Assembly: GCF_020382885.2 (NCBI RefSeq)
Contig: NC_058513.1
Coordinates: forward strand, 13,541,641 to 13,605,640
Length of the DNA: 64,000 nt
From: Scatophagus argus
Lineage: Eukaryota; Chordata; Actinopteri; Scatophagidae
Direction: 5' to 3'
The position numbers were made by a program, and so were the translations under genes. Below, piece after piece: positions 54,461-64,000 of the stretch. The notes beneath the pieces were generated by a model. The model was given only the letters and a program-made list of their open reading frames with translations. It was not told the DNA's origin and ran no database searches. Each line of letters opens with the position of its first letter. Position 1 is the first letter of the stretch.

Positions 54461-57400
54461 ACTCTTGCCGCTAAACTAATTATCCGCAACAAAGGCCACC
54501 GCGATTTCAGACACACATCTTTCCTCCATTTACTTACTTATTACTGTGCATTAAAACGGGGAGAAAGAGAGAAAAAACGGAACAATTGTGTCTTATATTG
54601 CAGCCTTGGCCGAATGCCACATGGCTTGTATTACAATAGCATCAAGCACTTCAGAACGAGTGAGTGTCTATTAATTTGGGATGCATGAAAAAGTAGCTTC
54701 ATGACAGCTGGTGGCAGAGAGGCACATAAACCAACACAAAGACATCAGAGAGGAATTATTCTAACAAATAATAGTCATATGTAACAGTTGGTGATCGGCA
54801 ATTAACTGATTTAATGGAACTAAAGTTGAGTACTTGCATCTTTGTTTAGCTGCAGACAGAGGCACAGACGCAATGCAGGTTCTGCATTACATTCAAACCC
54901 AGACAGAAGAAGAAAAAACATTTCTTTCTTCATATAGCAAAAGAGGTTATATACACATACAAGTGGGGAAGCATCCTCTAGGCTGCAGGATCCTCTAAAT
55001 GTGATTTTACTGTCAGAAATCATCATCTTGATCCAGATCTGCATCAAAATATGAATAATTATAATAGTAATCATATTCACAGGCTGATGGCAGGTCAAGG
55101 TTTCTTAGGAGGATACCCAAACCCTATCTGAGAATATTAACTTTTAGTATGAGGATTAAAATTGTGCAAAATTTTATTCATCGCTATTTAAATTCAGCCC
55201 ATTTCTGTCTTCCAAAGGGAACAATTTTGCATGGTTACTTTAAGTATATGACTTATATGACTATGTCTAATGTGGTTGGAGTAGTTTAAGCGTTATAGTT
55301 CATACAAATGGGTAAAACTGCAATAACTTCTAGTGATAACTGCTATCAAGTAAATAAAACAGGCTTGAAAATCTAAAAAAAGCAGAGAATTCCCAAGCAG
55401 AAAAGCTACATAAAATACTGAACATTTGCTGCATGCGTCCTTCCCTGACCACAGGGAAAGACGTATGCCGCCATCTCTGGCACAAACTCTGAGATAGGAG
55501 TTCACCTGTCTGCCAGGTGCTGTTCAGCAGAGGTGGTGTGACAGGTACAGGAACTGTTGCTGCATGTTACCCTCTCAGCCACTTCAGGCAAGTGTCTGAG
55601 GCTTAAGACAATACTGTATCTAAATTACTGTCGAAGAACAAAGCGTAAAGGAGCTGCTGACACTGCAAAAAAAAAAAACAACAATGTCATCCAAAGTGCA
55701 ATTTGCATTCTGCACTTAAGATAAAATGCAGCACGTTCCAGCTGCACAACTGTCAACAAGTCAAGATCAGCAGATCAATAGTTACTAACAATAATGTCTC
55801 ACTTTTGCACTATCCACAAGCGCGTGACAGTCATTATTATTTCAAGCACAGGCAGGCCTGAATGTGTGTGTATATAACACTTCATGGCGAGGACAGGACC
55901 CTTGGGGCTAAGGTTGGGTGTCACACAAAGGGCTGAGAGCTCAGCTAACGGTGTCTACCCCTGATCTTCCTCTCACTTTCCGTGTCAGGGCAGTCGTGTG
56001 AATGACATCACTCCTCACATTTCAACGAGACAAACTCCGCCTCCTTATTTACCGTCTACCGGCTAAATAGTCATAAATCCTGTCTTTGGTTCACCGTTCA
56101 CCTTTCACCTTCCTAAACTCAAGACGACAGTTCGTCCTCCATCCAGAACATCTCCTTACTGGTCTCCTTATCGCCTACCTGTAGGCACGTTTACTGCACT
56201 TACAAAACCAATAAACAAGCATCATGGGCTCTGCTCATCTAGCTGTCCGAAAATAAAGCAACTCATTGTGAATAAAGGTCTTGACAAGTGTGACAAATAT
56301 GAATGATGTGAGGAACTGTGTAAATGGGTAGGGACGTGTCACCACCTGCGTGTATTGCCATTCACAAAGTTCAGATTCCTCCCCCCGATAAAGTCAAAGA
56401 ATCCCGGCGGGGTATCAGTCAGCAGGGGCTGTTACCTGGAGCCATGGGTGCAGTGTTTCAGGTGAACTCTGAGTGAGCGTAACGCCACACCAGCTTCAGA
56501 CGACGGCCTCTTTGTTCCACGCCGTGTCTCACCAAAAAGAGATGGGGAGGAACACTGACTAACACACCTCTGGCGCACCAAACATCTTTGTCGACGAGCC
56601 AAATGTGATGGAATTGGACCAAAAGTGGTTCGCTGTCATTTCGGCTGGATCTAACAAGGCAATTAGGTAGACGCTGTGCGGTTTGGCTCACTGGGTGAAT
56701 AAATTAGCAACCTGCTGAGAAGTATGAATCACTGGATTATCAGGAATTCGATTACGTTAAGATTCTTATAACCACAGATGAGTGTATTCGTTGAACAAAT
56801 ATGCAATAATATGAGCTATCCTTCCGGTAAGGTCAATGAACAGAATTAGGATATTAACATTATCCTTGAATGAGACAGAAATAATCAAAAAACACTTCCG
56901 TCGGTATAAATCACCTTTTCCCATCCACTCTGCCAAACTTAATCAGACTGCATATTAGAACATACATGAATATGAACATGCTACAGGTACAACAGCAGAG
57001 TACTTTTACCTACAACTTAAGAAATATGGTGTCTCAATATTCAAGGCCCTCTGACCAAGATCACATGGTTAGATGTGTTTTACTTATTTTAGCCTGAACA
57101 GTGCTGAGGACACAAGTAGCAGCCGTAGTCACAGTTATTACAAGGCATGAGCAGCGTTAGTTATAATATTAATATCTTGACAATGCCAGCAGTGATTCAC
57201 CTAGACTGTTTTACTCTTTTAGCAGATCAGCACACAGAACTTGAATAAAAATAACAAATCTCTGCACAACTACCTGCTGAAAGGATGTCGCTTTATTATC
57301 AGTTAACAGGTTGACTGTTTGGTGAATCAAATGTCAAAAAAATAATGATTAATCATTTTTTGTTGTCAAGCCAATCATTTCAGTGGAAGAGGAGAGTTAA

Positions 57401-57839
57401 TAATCCCCCTGAATGGTATCAGTCCAATAGCATCATAATTAAATACCATAACTGAATCCAATCCATCCATCCATTAAGATGCCTAAACTCTGCTCCGGTG
57501 ACACTACCGTCTATGTCAGTAACTACATTTGTCTAAGGTCCTGAATGCAAAAGACGGCTGGTTAGTTTCTGATAAGCTACGTCTCTGCTTTCCAACCAAC
57601 CTGCCTCGGCTAACAGGAAGCCATTAGAGTCTGTGCAATAACCATTTGCATCCATTCACCCAGCTCTGACTTTATTTCCATGCACATATAAGTGCATTTT
57701 CTGCAAGAGGTTCAAATATGAATCCCCCCCGTCCTTTTAGTCCTCAATGGGTCTGGTTGTCTGGCTGACTTGAGAGGGCACAATCTATGACTGATTTAAT
57801 TTGCTCTTTACAAACATCTCTAACAGCATTACCCCCAGA

Positions 57840-58110
57840 GCATACACTGACCGCCCCCATCTGACTCCATTAACTCCCAAATCAGGTTTAAAGACCATAT
57901 TGATGCCGTCCGTTATTAAGGGTGATTATCAAAACAACAGACAATGGGCCAAAGTGTCTGTTAACTAGTTTATCCATAATTTCACATAACTGTAACAGAT
58001 GGCAGGGCTGTCAATTATATACTGTATCTGCTGCACACAGTGGCCACACACTGTCTGGATATGCAGCACATTAGTCTTCGCATTAAAAGAACGATAGTCT
58101 GCTCACAGGT
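57840..58110. promoter_or_regulatory. candidate distal regulatory block
   Basis: Unique sequence with TCCGTTATTAAGGGTGATTA, AACAACAGACAATGG (SOX-like ACAATGG), AACAGATGGC (E-box) and GGCTGTCAATTATA (MEIS/PBX plus homeodomain-like). The clustering is suggestive only. Confidence 0.25.
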
Positions 58111-58713
58111 GGTCAGAGGAAATGGACTGAGAGCACACAAAATAAACGACGACTTTAAATGTCAAACACAGACATGCATCAGCTTGGGAAAAAAGTGACA
58201 ACTTCCCAATTACCAGCTGGTGTTTTTAGCAAACACTGAGGGTTTTTGCTGTATAATAATAATAATGATTAAAAAAAAAAAGTCACAGACAAAAATTCAG
58301 TCCACTCCACCACCTTTATAATCCTCAATTAACGAGAATGGCTTTTGAAACCGTAATTAAGTGTCTCTGCTCCACTCGGCCTCTTCATTATTCATGAATC
58401 CCTATTGATCATATCTTACTAACTATACTATGGGGATCACTGTAATATCCTGAATCCAAAAAAAAAAAAACAAATAGCTGCGCTTCCCGAGATAAAATTA
58501 ACATCTTGGCCAGTGACCAAAGAAAAGTTTCTGTTCATACGAAATCCAGCGTTTGGTGCCAGAGTGGGTGATGTCAGAGAATCGTTAATAAAAAAAAAAA
58601 AATTGTGTTTGAAACCTTTATGGTCTTACTGAATATGCAGATGCTATAATTCAGTTTTATCAGTGGTTGAATTTCAGTGAGCCATATTGCTATGATATGA
58701 TCATATCATTGCA

Positions 58714-59050
58714 GCTGCAATTAACAATTATTTTCATTACAGATTAATCTGTCCATAATTTCCTTAACCAGTCTATTCCTAATTTTGTCTATGAAATGTA
58801 AAAAATAAAGATCACCTTGATCCAGAGCCCAAAGTGATGTTTTCAACTAACAAGTCTAAAAATCGGATATTCAGTTTACTGTCATACAAGACGAAGAAAA
58901 GCACACAATTCTCATGTTTAACAAGCTGGAGCCAGAGAACATTTTGGCATTTTTGTTTGAGAAATGATGAGAAAAAAAAAAATCATACATTAAAACAGCT
59001 GCTTATTCATTTTCTGTTGATCAACTAATCATCTAGAGGTTTCAGCTCAA
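58714..59050. mobile_element. interspersed repeat of the 'GCTGCAATTAA...TTTCAGCTC' type, copy 2 (longer)
   Basis: It begins GCTGCAATTAACAATTATTT and contains ATTCAGTTTACTGTCATACA, then AGACGAAGAAAAGCACACAA. It ends TTTTCTGTTGATCAACTAAT, then GAGGTTTCAGCTC. This is nearly the full-length form of the family seen at 53,313, with an A-rich insertion at 58,973-58,982. Confidence 0.7.
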
Positions 59051-59054
59051 CAAA

Positions 59055-61024
59055 TCATGTTGTTTAGAAAAATTCTGTTATTAAATTATATATATATATT
59101 TTTAAAAAAGGACACAATTCATTGTACTGAGCATCAACTCAATAGTTTGACAGGTGTTTTATGCAATTTGATATCTGGATATACAGTATATATACAGTAA
59201 AAATCTAGTGTTAGGCTTTTCAAATTCTGTTGTCTGTTGAGATGCACGCAGTAAGACTACAATACTGATGGACATCACAGATAGTGTTATCAACTGTGTG
59301 TCTTGCACAACCACAGCCCACTGCACATTCAGAGAAATTATTTTGTAATGAATATTAATGGCTTGGAGCTTTATTTTAAACATGTATTCAAATTTACTGA
59401 AACTCAATCTCCACCTGTGTTAAGTAGGAATGTGTAAAACATGAACTCTACGGGTTGATGTTTAACTAAATTAACAAAAGAGCGCCTGAAGAGCCCTTTA
59501 AAATGACTGGTATTGCATGCTGGGTGATGAATTTGGAGGAAACACATTGAGTCATCTTCAAATTGACAGATGCAGAATCTCTCCACGGGACTCTTCACAG
59601 TGGCTTAGTGCTCGAGTGAAAAAATAGATTTTACCAAGTTTAATCACACGCTATTACAAGGCAGCTTTTATCATTGCCTTCCACTGTTTAAGTGCTGGTG
59701 TCTTCACTAGTTCATTACAGACACTTGTGATTCTGCAGCACTCTTCTCATGTGTAATTGCATGGTTAGCTTTCCTCTGCAGCTTCCTACACACACTCCGG
59801 TGCAAATTATTTCCAATTCCAGTTTCCTTTCAAGAGCGTTGCTGCAATTACAGAAATCTGAACATCCTGGTAATTTCCCCACAATTTTCATTTTTGTTGA
59901 AAAATGTTGTGCAACTAATAGATCTTTCTTTCTGGGAAATTCCTCAGAAAACTTTTTTTTTGAAACTTTTCTTCAGTGCAGAAATTTCCACCAAGCTTAG
60001 TGGGGTACTTGGTGACCCTGATGAACGGTGGGCTGAGGCTGATCCTGTATCCTTTTCTTGGGTTGCACCTGGCAAAAACATCTGTTTTTTCTGTGGTCAA
60101 AAACCATTAATTCACAAATACACAGAGTTTTGAAGAATTTGTAGGCCATATATTATCCTGTTTATACAGATTGTTTTCTTCTATATGAGCCATATTACAG
60201 CTTTATACAGCATCCATAAGATCCTGTGATGTTTATTATAAATAATTTGTTATTAACAGTAACGGACACTGCATATATTTTCTTTAAATGGCTGAATATT
60301 ATCCTTTTCTAAACAATAAGAGACCAAAAAGCCACAGCGGCTGCCAATATCACCTATTTAGAGAGCAGAATTTGCAGGCTTGGTCAATGGGCAGCTCCTG
60401 GCCTTTTGTGTGTCTCCATTCATTATCACCACAAAGCGCTTGATGTCTCCCCTCTCCATCTTTTCTGTGCTAAGCACCAGGCGCACCAGCCTGTCCATTA
60501 CAGCCCTGTGACGCGTGCAGCCCGGGAGATGGCCAAACAGAGAGGAATGTGGCACGGAGTTAAATTAACAAGCTGCATCTGTGTGGAATCTGTAGGCCGT
60601 CAGAGAGACGAGATGCGTCTCCGGTAACCGAGGGTCAGATTATTTGTTAGCCGAGATGTTTTTGGTGAATTTGCAGCTTTTTTAGCTGGGTGGCTTTCCT
60701 CCTGTTAATCAGCTGACAGGACTGTGTAGTCAAGTTACGGTTGAAGGAACTCAATTGTTGTTTCTCAGCTATGCAATTAGTAGACACGATAAGCTGAAGG
60801 TGAGTAAGGAGGCTTTTTTCATTTATTTATTTTTTTTTAAAGCACATGGGGCTCCATGTCTGCTCCTCCTGAACAAACATCTTCGTATAAACTGGTACAA
60901 AGGCCTTCATGAAACTGTCAAATATCAGAATGGGAGACGACATAAAGATGAACAACATAAGTAACCTGCACTTGAAATTATGACATGAATAGATCTTTAG
61001 CCCTTTCTCTCTCTCCCCAACACA

Positions 61025-61079
<55 letters not shown>

Positions 61080-62830
61080 TACCACTCAATCCATACAAAT
61101 TGAATGAAGCCAGAACCGTGGTCTAAGAATAAAGACCATAATTAATAAATTACAGCCACTCTACTCAATCATTCTCCACTTTGGGGACATGTAGACATCC
61201 CATTCTCTGCAGAGTAATTGACCGGGCCCACAGAAAGCACACCTAGTGCCTCCACGGTGGCTTTGTGGACGCATCTGGTGCCAACCAACCGAACAGATGC
61301 CTGAGTGGAACTGCGGGTCTTATCGCAGATCTTCTACCCTGTGTGTTTACAAGTAACAAATCAAAAGCATGCATTTTTTTTCGGGGCTCTGAAAATATGC
61401 CCGGGGGGGGGGTATCAAGTTTCCTTGCAACCCTCCCTCCCCCCAAGCATCCCTCACAGCTGTCACAGAAGCAAAGATCTTTTCCTTTTTTAAGACAAAG
61501 TGGGCGACACACTCATCAGTCCAAGGAATTAATATCTTAAAATGCTTTACTTTGTGCTTTTTATTTTACAAATCCAGTGGCAAAATCAAATATTCCTGAT
61601 GGCTAATCTCACAATAGGAAACAAACATGCAGGCCCGTCTATTGTATTTGAACCTCACAAGAATATTTACCTTATATTTTCAAGGTCACACTTTTTTGTG
61701 AAATATGGGGGGGAGGGTTTGCCTCACATTGACTCCATTTACAAATATTTCTTTGAAAATAATATATTTTGTTGTCGCCGTGTGTGTCCCCTTGGGCTAC
61801 AAAAGGGCCCACTGGAGACTGTCTAATGATTGTTGGGTCATGTATCAAATACACAGCAGCTGGAGGCAAGAGGGGAGAGCACATACAGTCTGGATGTTGG
61901 GGGGGTGGGCGAACTAAAGCCTGAGTGCAGTCTGTAAGGAAAGCCCACAGTGTTCGGGTGCTGAGGCTGGGTGTGAAATCTGTAATGGATGCTGGCCACG
62001 GGTCATACTCACCGGACCTCAAGAGCTCTGACCTTTGTCTGTCTCACATTTACTTAATGCAATGTATTGCCATGTCCTGGAGCGCTTTTACCCAAAACAA
62101 CTATTATTTTATGTAAGTATCATAATTCAACCATTGTAACCTTTGCATTTATCGTCATAGCGACAATTAATATTTCCTTCCATGCCACCTGGAGAGACAA
62201 CATGCAACTAATTAGTCAAATCTAATCATTGCCCTAATAAAATAAACAATAATCCAAAATGCTGACTGATTTGGGAATGTGAATAAGTTCAAATGAGGCT
62301 TTTTAGACTGTGCAGTTGCAACAATGCAATCAAGGGAACCACTGAGCACTTTGTAGTCAGATACAATGACTAATCTCGGTAAAAAAAAATGAAATAGTTA
62401 AGCAGTAATTAACACGAGAAGTATTTATGGAAATGATCTAAGTGAGCACATTACAGTGGCAGTAGTCAAAAAGGTTTTTTTAAAAAAGCCCTGTTTTCCT
62501 TTATCTACACTGTGAAATCAAGGTTTCATTTAAAAAAAAGTGACCACTATAAGTCTAATTGCTTTACTTCTAAATAAATAAAATCTGTAATGAGCCGGAC
62601 TTAGCTTGATAATTATAAATTAAGTCTCTGATGTGGTGAAACAAAAAACTGAATACAAAATTGCTCTGGGATCATTAATCTATTGTGTGCGTAGTAATAT
62701 CCTGGCATTTCTTAATTAAAAATTGCCCTAACTGTTTTCAAATAACTGTAAAATAGCTGTCATGCTCTGCAGTCTTCAGCCTGTCTGTGTGTGTGTACCT
62801 GTGTGTGTGCGTGTGTGGTGTGTTTTTGCA
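59055..62830. other. gene-poor DNA
   Basis: No supported gene. It includes a (TA)n stretch near 59,088-59,099, a (CA)n microsatellite at about 61,026-61,074 and a G run at 61,403-61,411. Homeodomain-core-rich unique sequence (ACAATTAATATT, CAACTAATTAGTCAAATC) lies around 62,150-62,260. Confidence 0.4.
61026..61074. repeat. (CA)n microsatellite
   Basis: About 24 CA units with one early interruption. The long minus-strand frame reading poly-Cys-Val through it is an artefact. Confidence 0.95.
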
Positions 62831-62831
62831 G

Positions 62832-62935
62832 TTCCCAGAACAAGATGGGGATGACTGGAACCTGAAGGAGTCGGTCCTAAAGTACTACTGCCACCTGCTG
62901 GTCTTCCGGCTCATCAGAGCCCCTGCAGCGAACTG
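62832..62935 (+). CDS. possible plus-strand terminal exon, weakly supported
   Basis: After the T-rich acceptor GTTTTTGCAG (ending 62,831) the plus strand is open for 34 codons, FPEQDGDDWNLKESVLKYYC, then HLLVFRLIRAPAAN, then TGA. The residue mix is protein-like. No upstream exon or downstream poly(A) signal was identified, and the stop sits at the donor of the minus-strand exon B. It may be chance. Confidence 0.15.
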
Positions 62936-62937
62936 AC

Positions 62938-63576
62938 CTGAGGAGTGTGTCCCAGCAGGGCCCACAGTGAATCGGCTGACAGGGTCTTGACTCTGGAAAA
63001 CTCGAGCGTGTCTGTCTCCTGTCGGTTGAGAGCGACGTACTGGCAGCTCTGGTAGTCTCCTTTCAGCTGCTCGCCGCCATGCAGCCGCACCACATCCCAC
63101 GTTCCCACCCTCCTCAGGACCTCCCGCACTGACTCCATCTGCCTGTACGACAGATGACCTGCAGGACAAAAAAAAAAAACCCAACAAAATATTGTTCCTG
63201 TCAGAAGCCTGGCCAATTTAATCATATTATACTGAAGAACAATCAAGGACTACGTCTCAGCATGCTAAGATGGACATTTTTGTAGTGTATTAGAACATCA
63301 AATGAATGCCACAAATAATGATGTATATATTTCAAGGAGCCACTCACCAGAGAGCCAGGATGGAGTCAGTGCATCTGATATCCAGGCCATGTAGCCCTCC
63401 CTGAATGATCTGAGGAAGTCGTCTATCTGGCTGTGGGAGACCAGCTCCCTCCTCTTCCTCAGCTCCTCATCCAACTCACAGTCTGGAGACAGGAAGATAA
63501 CCCTGGGGAAGAAGAGGCTTTGGCGCACACACACTCCACTCCTCTTCAAGTGGCCACATAAGTTGGCTGTCTTGGT
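62938..63576 (-). CDS. two exons of an unidentified gene, possibly NERD-domain related
   Basis: Exon A is 63,576-63,348: acceptor CTAG, donor G|GTGAGT, and an open frame from TKTANLCGHLKRSGV through FFPRVIFLSPDCELDEE to SDALTPSWLSG. Exon B is 63,158-62,938: acceptor TGCAG, frame HLSYRQMESVREVLRRVGTW through QYVALNRQETDTLEF to LWALLGHTPQ. It ends at CAG|GTCAGT, a consensus donor; read-through instead meets a stop at 62,914. Phases join (1+2). The sequence behaves like a soluble globular protein, with no membrane span. The FPRVIFLSPDCEL stretch, a hydrophobic strand ending in a Pro/Asp turn, recalls nuclease-related (NERD) domain proteins of fish, but I am not sure. The gene extends beyond the right edge at its 5' side, and its 3' side probably has a further exon to the left. 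Confidence 0.7.
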
Positions 63577-64000
63577 CTAGAGGGGAAGGATGTATTATTA
63601 GTTTCAGTATTGATTTATTGCAAAAATGATCATTACTGACTATGGGTGGCAATCAGTTATTTTTTTTAGTACTGATCAAAATGTGTACCAAATGTCTTGT
63701 CAGATTTGTAGTCCTGCTTAATTTTCTTTAATCAGACTCTTAATGGAATATTTAATTCTACTTGTATCTTGTGTTTAAAGTAGAGGCTGATTTCAAACAT
63801 TTTCAAATGACAATAGATTAACAAAAGCTTGTTGCAAGATAAAGCCAATGGCTGATTAACTGGCCAATATCACTCTTCAGTCTTCATTTAAACAACATTT
63901 ATGTACAAAAAACATGTATGTATTCCTTCAAGGGAGGTATGGAATAATGTATTTTTTGGCCATGAGGCTGATGTCTTGAATTAGCTTGTTTAGTCCAACA
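63577..64000. other. intron of the unidentified minus-strand gene
   Basis: AT-rich sequence upstream (minus strand) of exon A. I found no further exon before the right edge. Confidence 0.45.

Larger units (their letters stand above)
53530..58710. other. gene-poor DNA
   Basis: No coding exon is supported. There are A runs at about 55,667-55,677, an AAAT run at 53,679-53,700, and a partial fragment of the same repeat family near 57,290-57,380 (TTAACAGGTTGACTG, AATGATTAATCATTTTTTG). Candidate regulatory blocks at 54,120-54,460 and 57,840-58,110 are listed separately. Confidence 0.4.

Noticed and set aside
60827-61069. Minus-strand frame beginning with alternating Cys-Val
   Set aside because: It is translation of the CA microsatellite.
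42000-62800. Search for GPR26, which follows BUB3 in human
   Set aside because: No seven-transmembrane exon was found in any frame; the next gene is the unidentified one at the right edge.

Overview
This window is nuclear DNA from a ray-finned fish, most likely a percomorph teleost. It has intron-bearing vertebrate genes with canonical splice sites and mostly short introns. The intergenic DNA is AT-rich with microsatellites, and degenerate interspersed repeats typical of percomorph genomes occur in the gene-poor right half. There is no sign of bacterial, plasmid or viral organisation. Gene models were built by hand from splice signals and reading phase. Gene names rest on recalled family sequence, not on a search.

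Layout. Positions 1-12,422 (minus) hold the 5' twelve coding exons of parg (poly(ADP-ribose) glycohydrolase), whose 3' end lies beyond the left edge. At 13,381-20,194 (plus) is a complete 22-exon ADAM9-type transmembrane metalloprotease of 813 aa. At 21,112-23,443 (plus) is pstk, the selenocysteine-pathway kinase, 353 aa. At 24,576-26,680 (minus) is ikzf5 (Pegasus zinc-finger factor), 408 aa. At 27,342-30,588 (plus) is acadsb, a mitochondrial short/branched-chain acyl-CoA dehydrogenase, 432 aa. At 34,736-35,918 (plus) is an hmx3 homeobox gene, 290 aa. At 38,683-41,430 (plus) is bub3, the mitotic checkpoint WD-repeat protein, 326 aa. A gene-poor stretch of about 21 kb follows, with several repeat relics and a few unique blocks that could be regulatory. 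At 62,938-63,576 (minus) are two exons of a gene I could not name with confidence.

The block pstk-ikzf5-acadsb-hmx3-bub3 keeps the order seen on human chromosome 10q26, but hmx2, which lies between HMX3 and BUB3 in human, is missing. The parg/adam9 pair to the left belongs to other chromosomal regions in human, so a synteny junction lies near 20.2-21.1 kb. The genes do unrelated jobs: ADP-ribose turnover, ectodomain shedding, Sec-tRNA synthesis, transcription, isoleucine catabolism, inner-ear/neural patterning and the spindle checkpoint. What links them is shared intergenic control DNA. parg/adam9 and ikzf5/acadsb are head-to-head pairs, and pstk/ikzf5 are tail-to-tail.

I found no novel multi-gene system. 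The points most worth a second look are: the absent hmx2; a possible mitochondrial N-terminus and a PCNA-binding/degron-like motif in parg; a GC-AG intron in parg; a cell-cycle type promoter and a 10-nt coding terminal exon in bub3; alternative starts in pstk; the unidentified gene at the right end with a possible overlapping plus-strand exon; and a perfect 19-bp hairpin near 43.98 kb.
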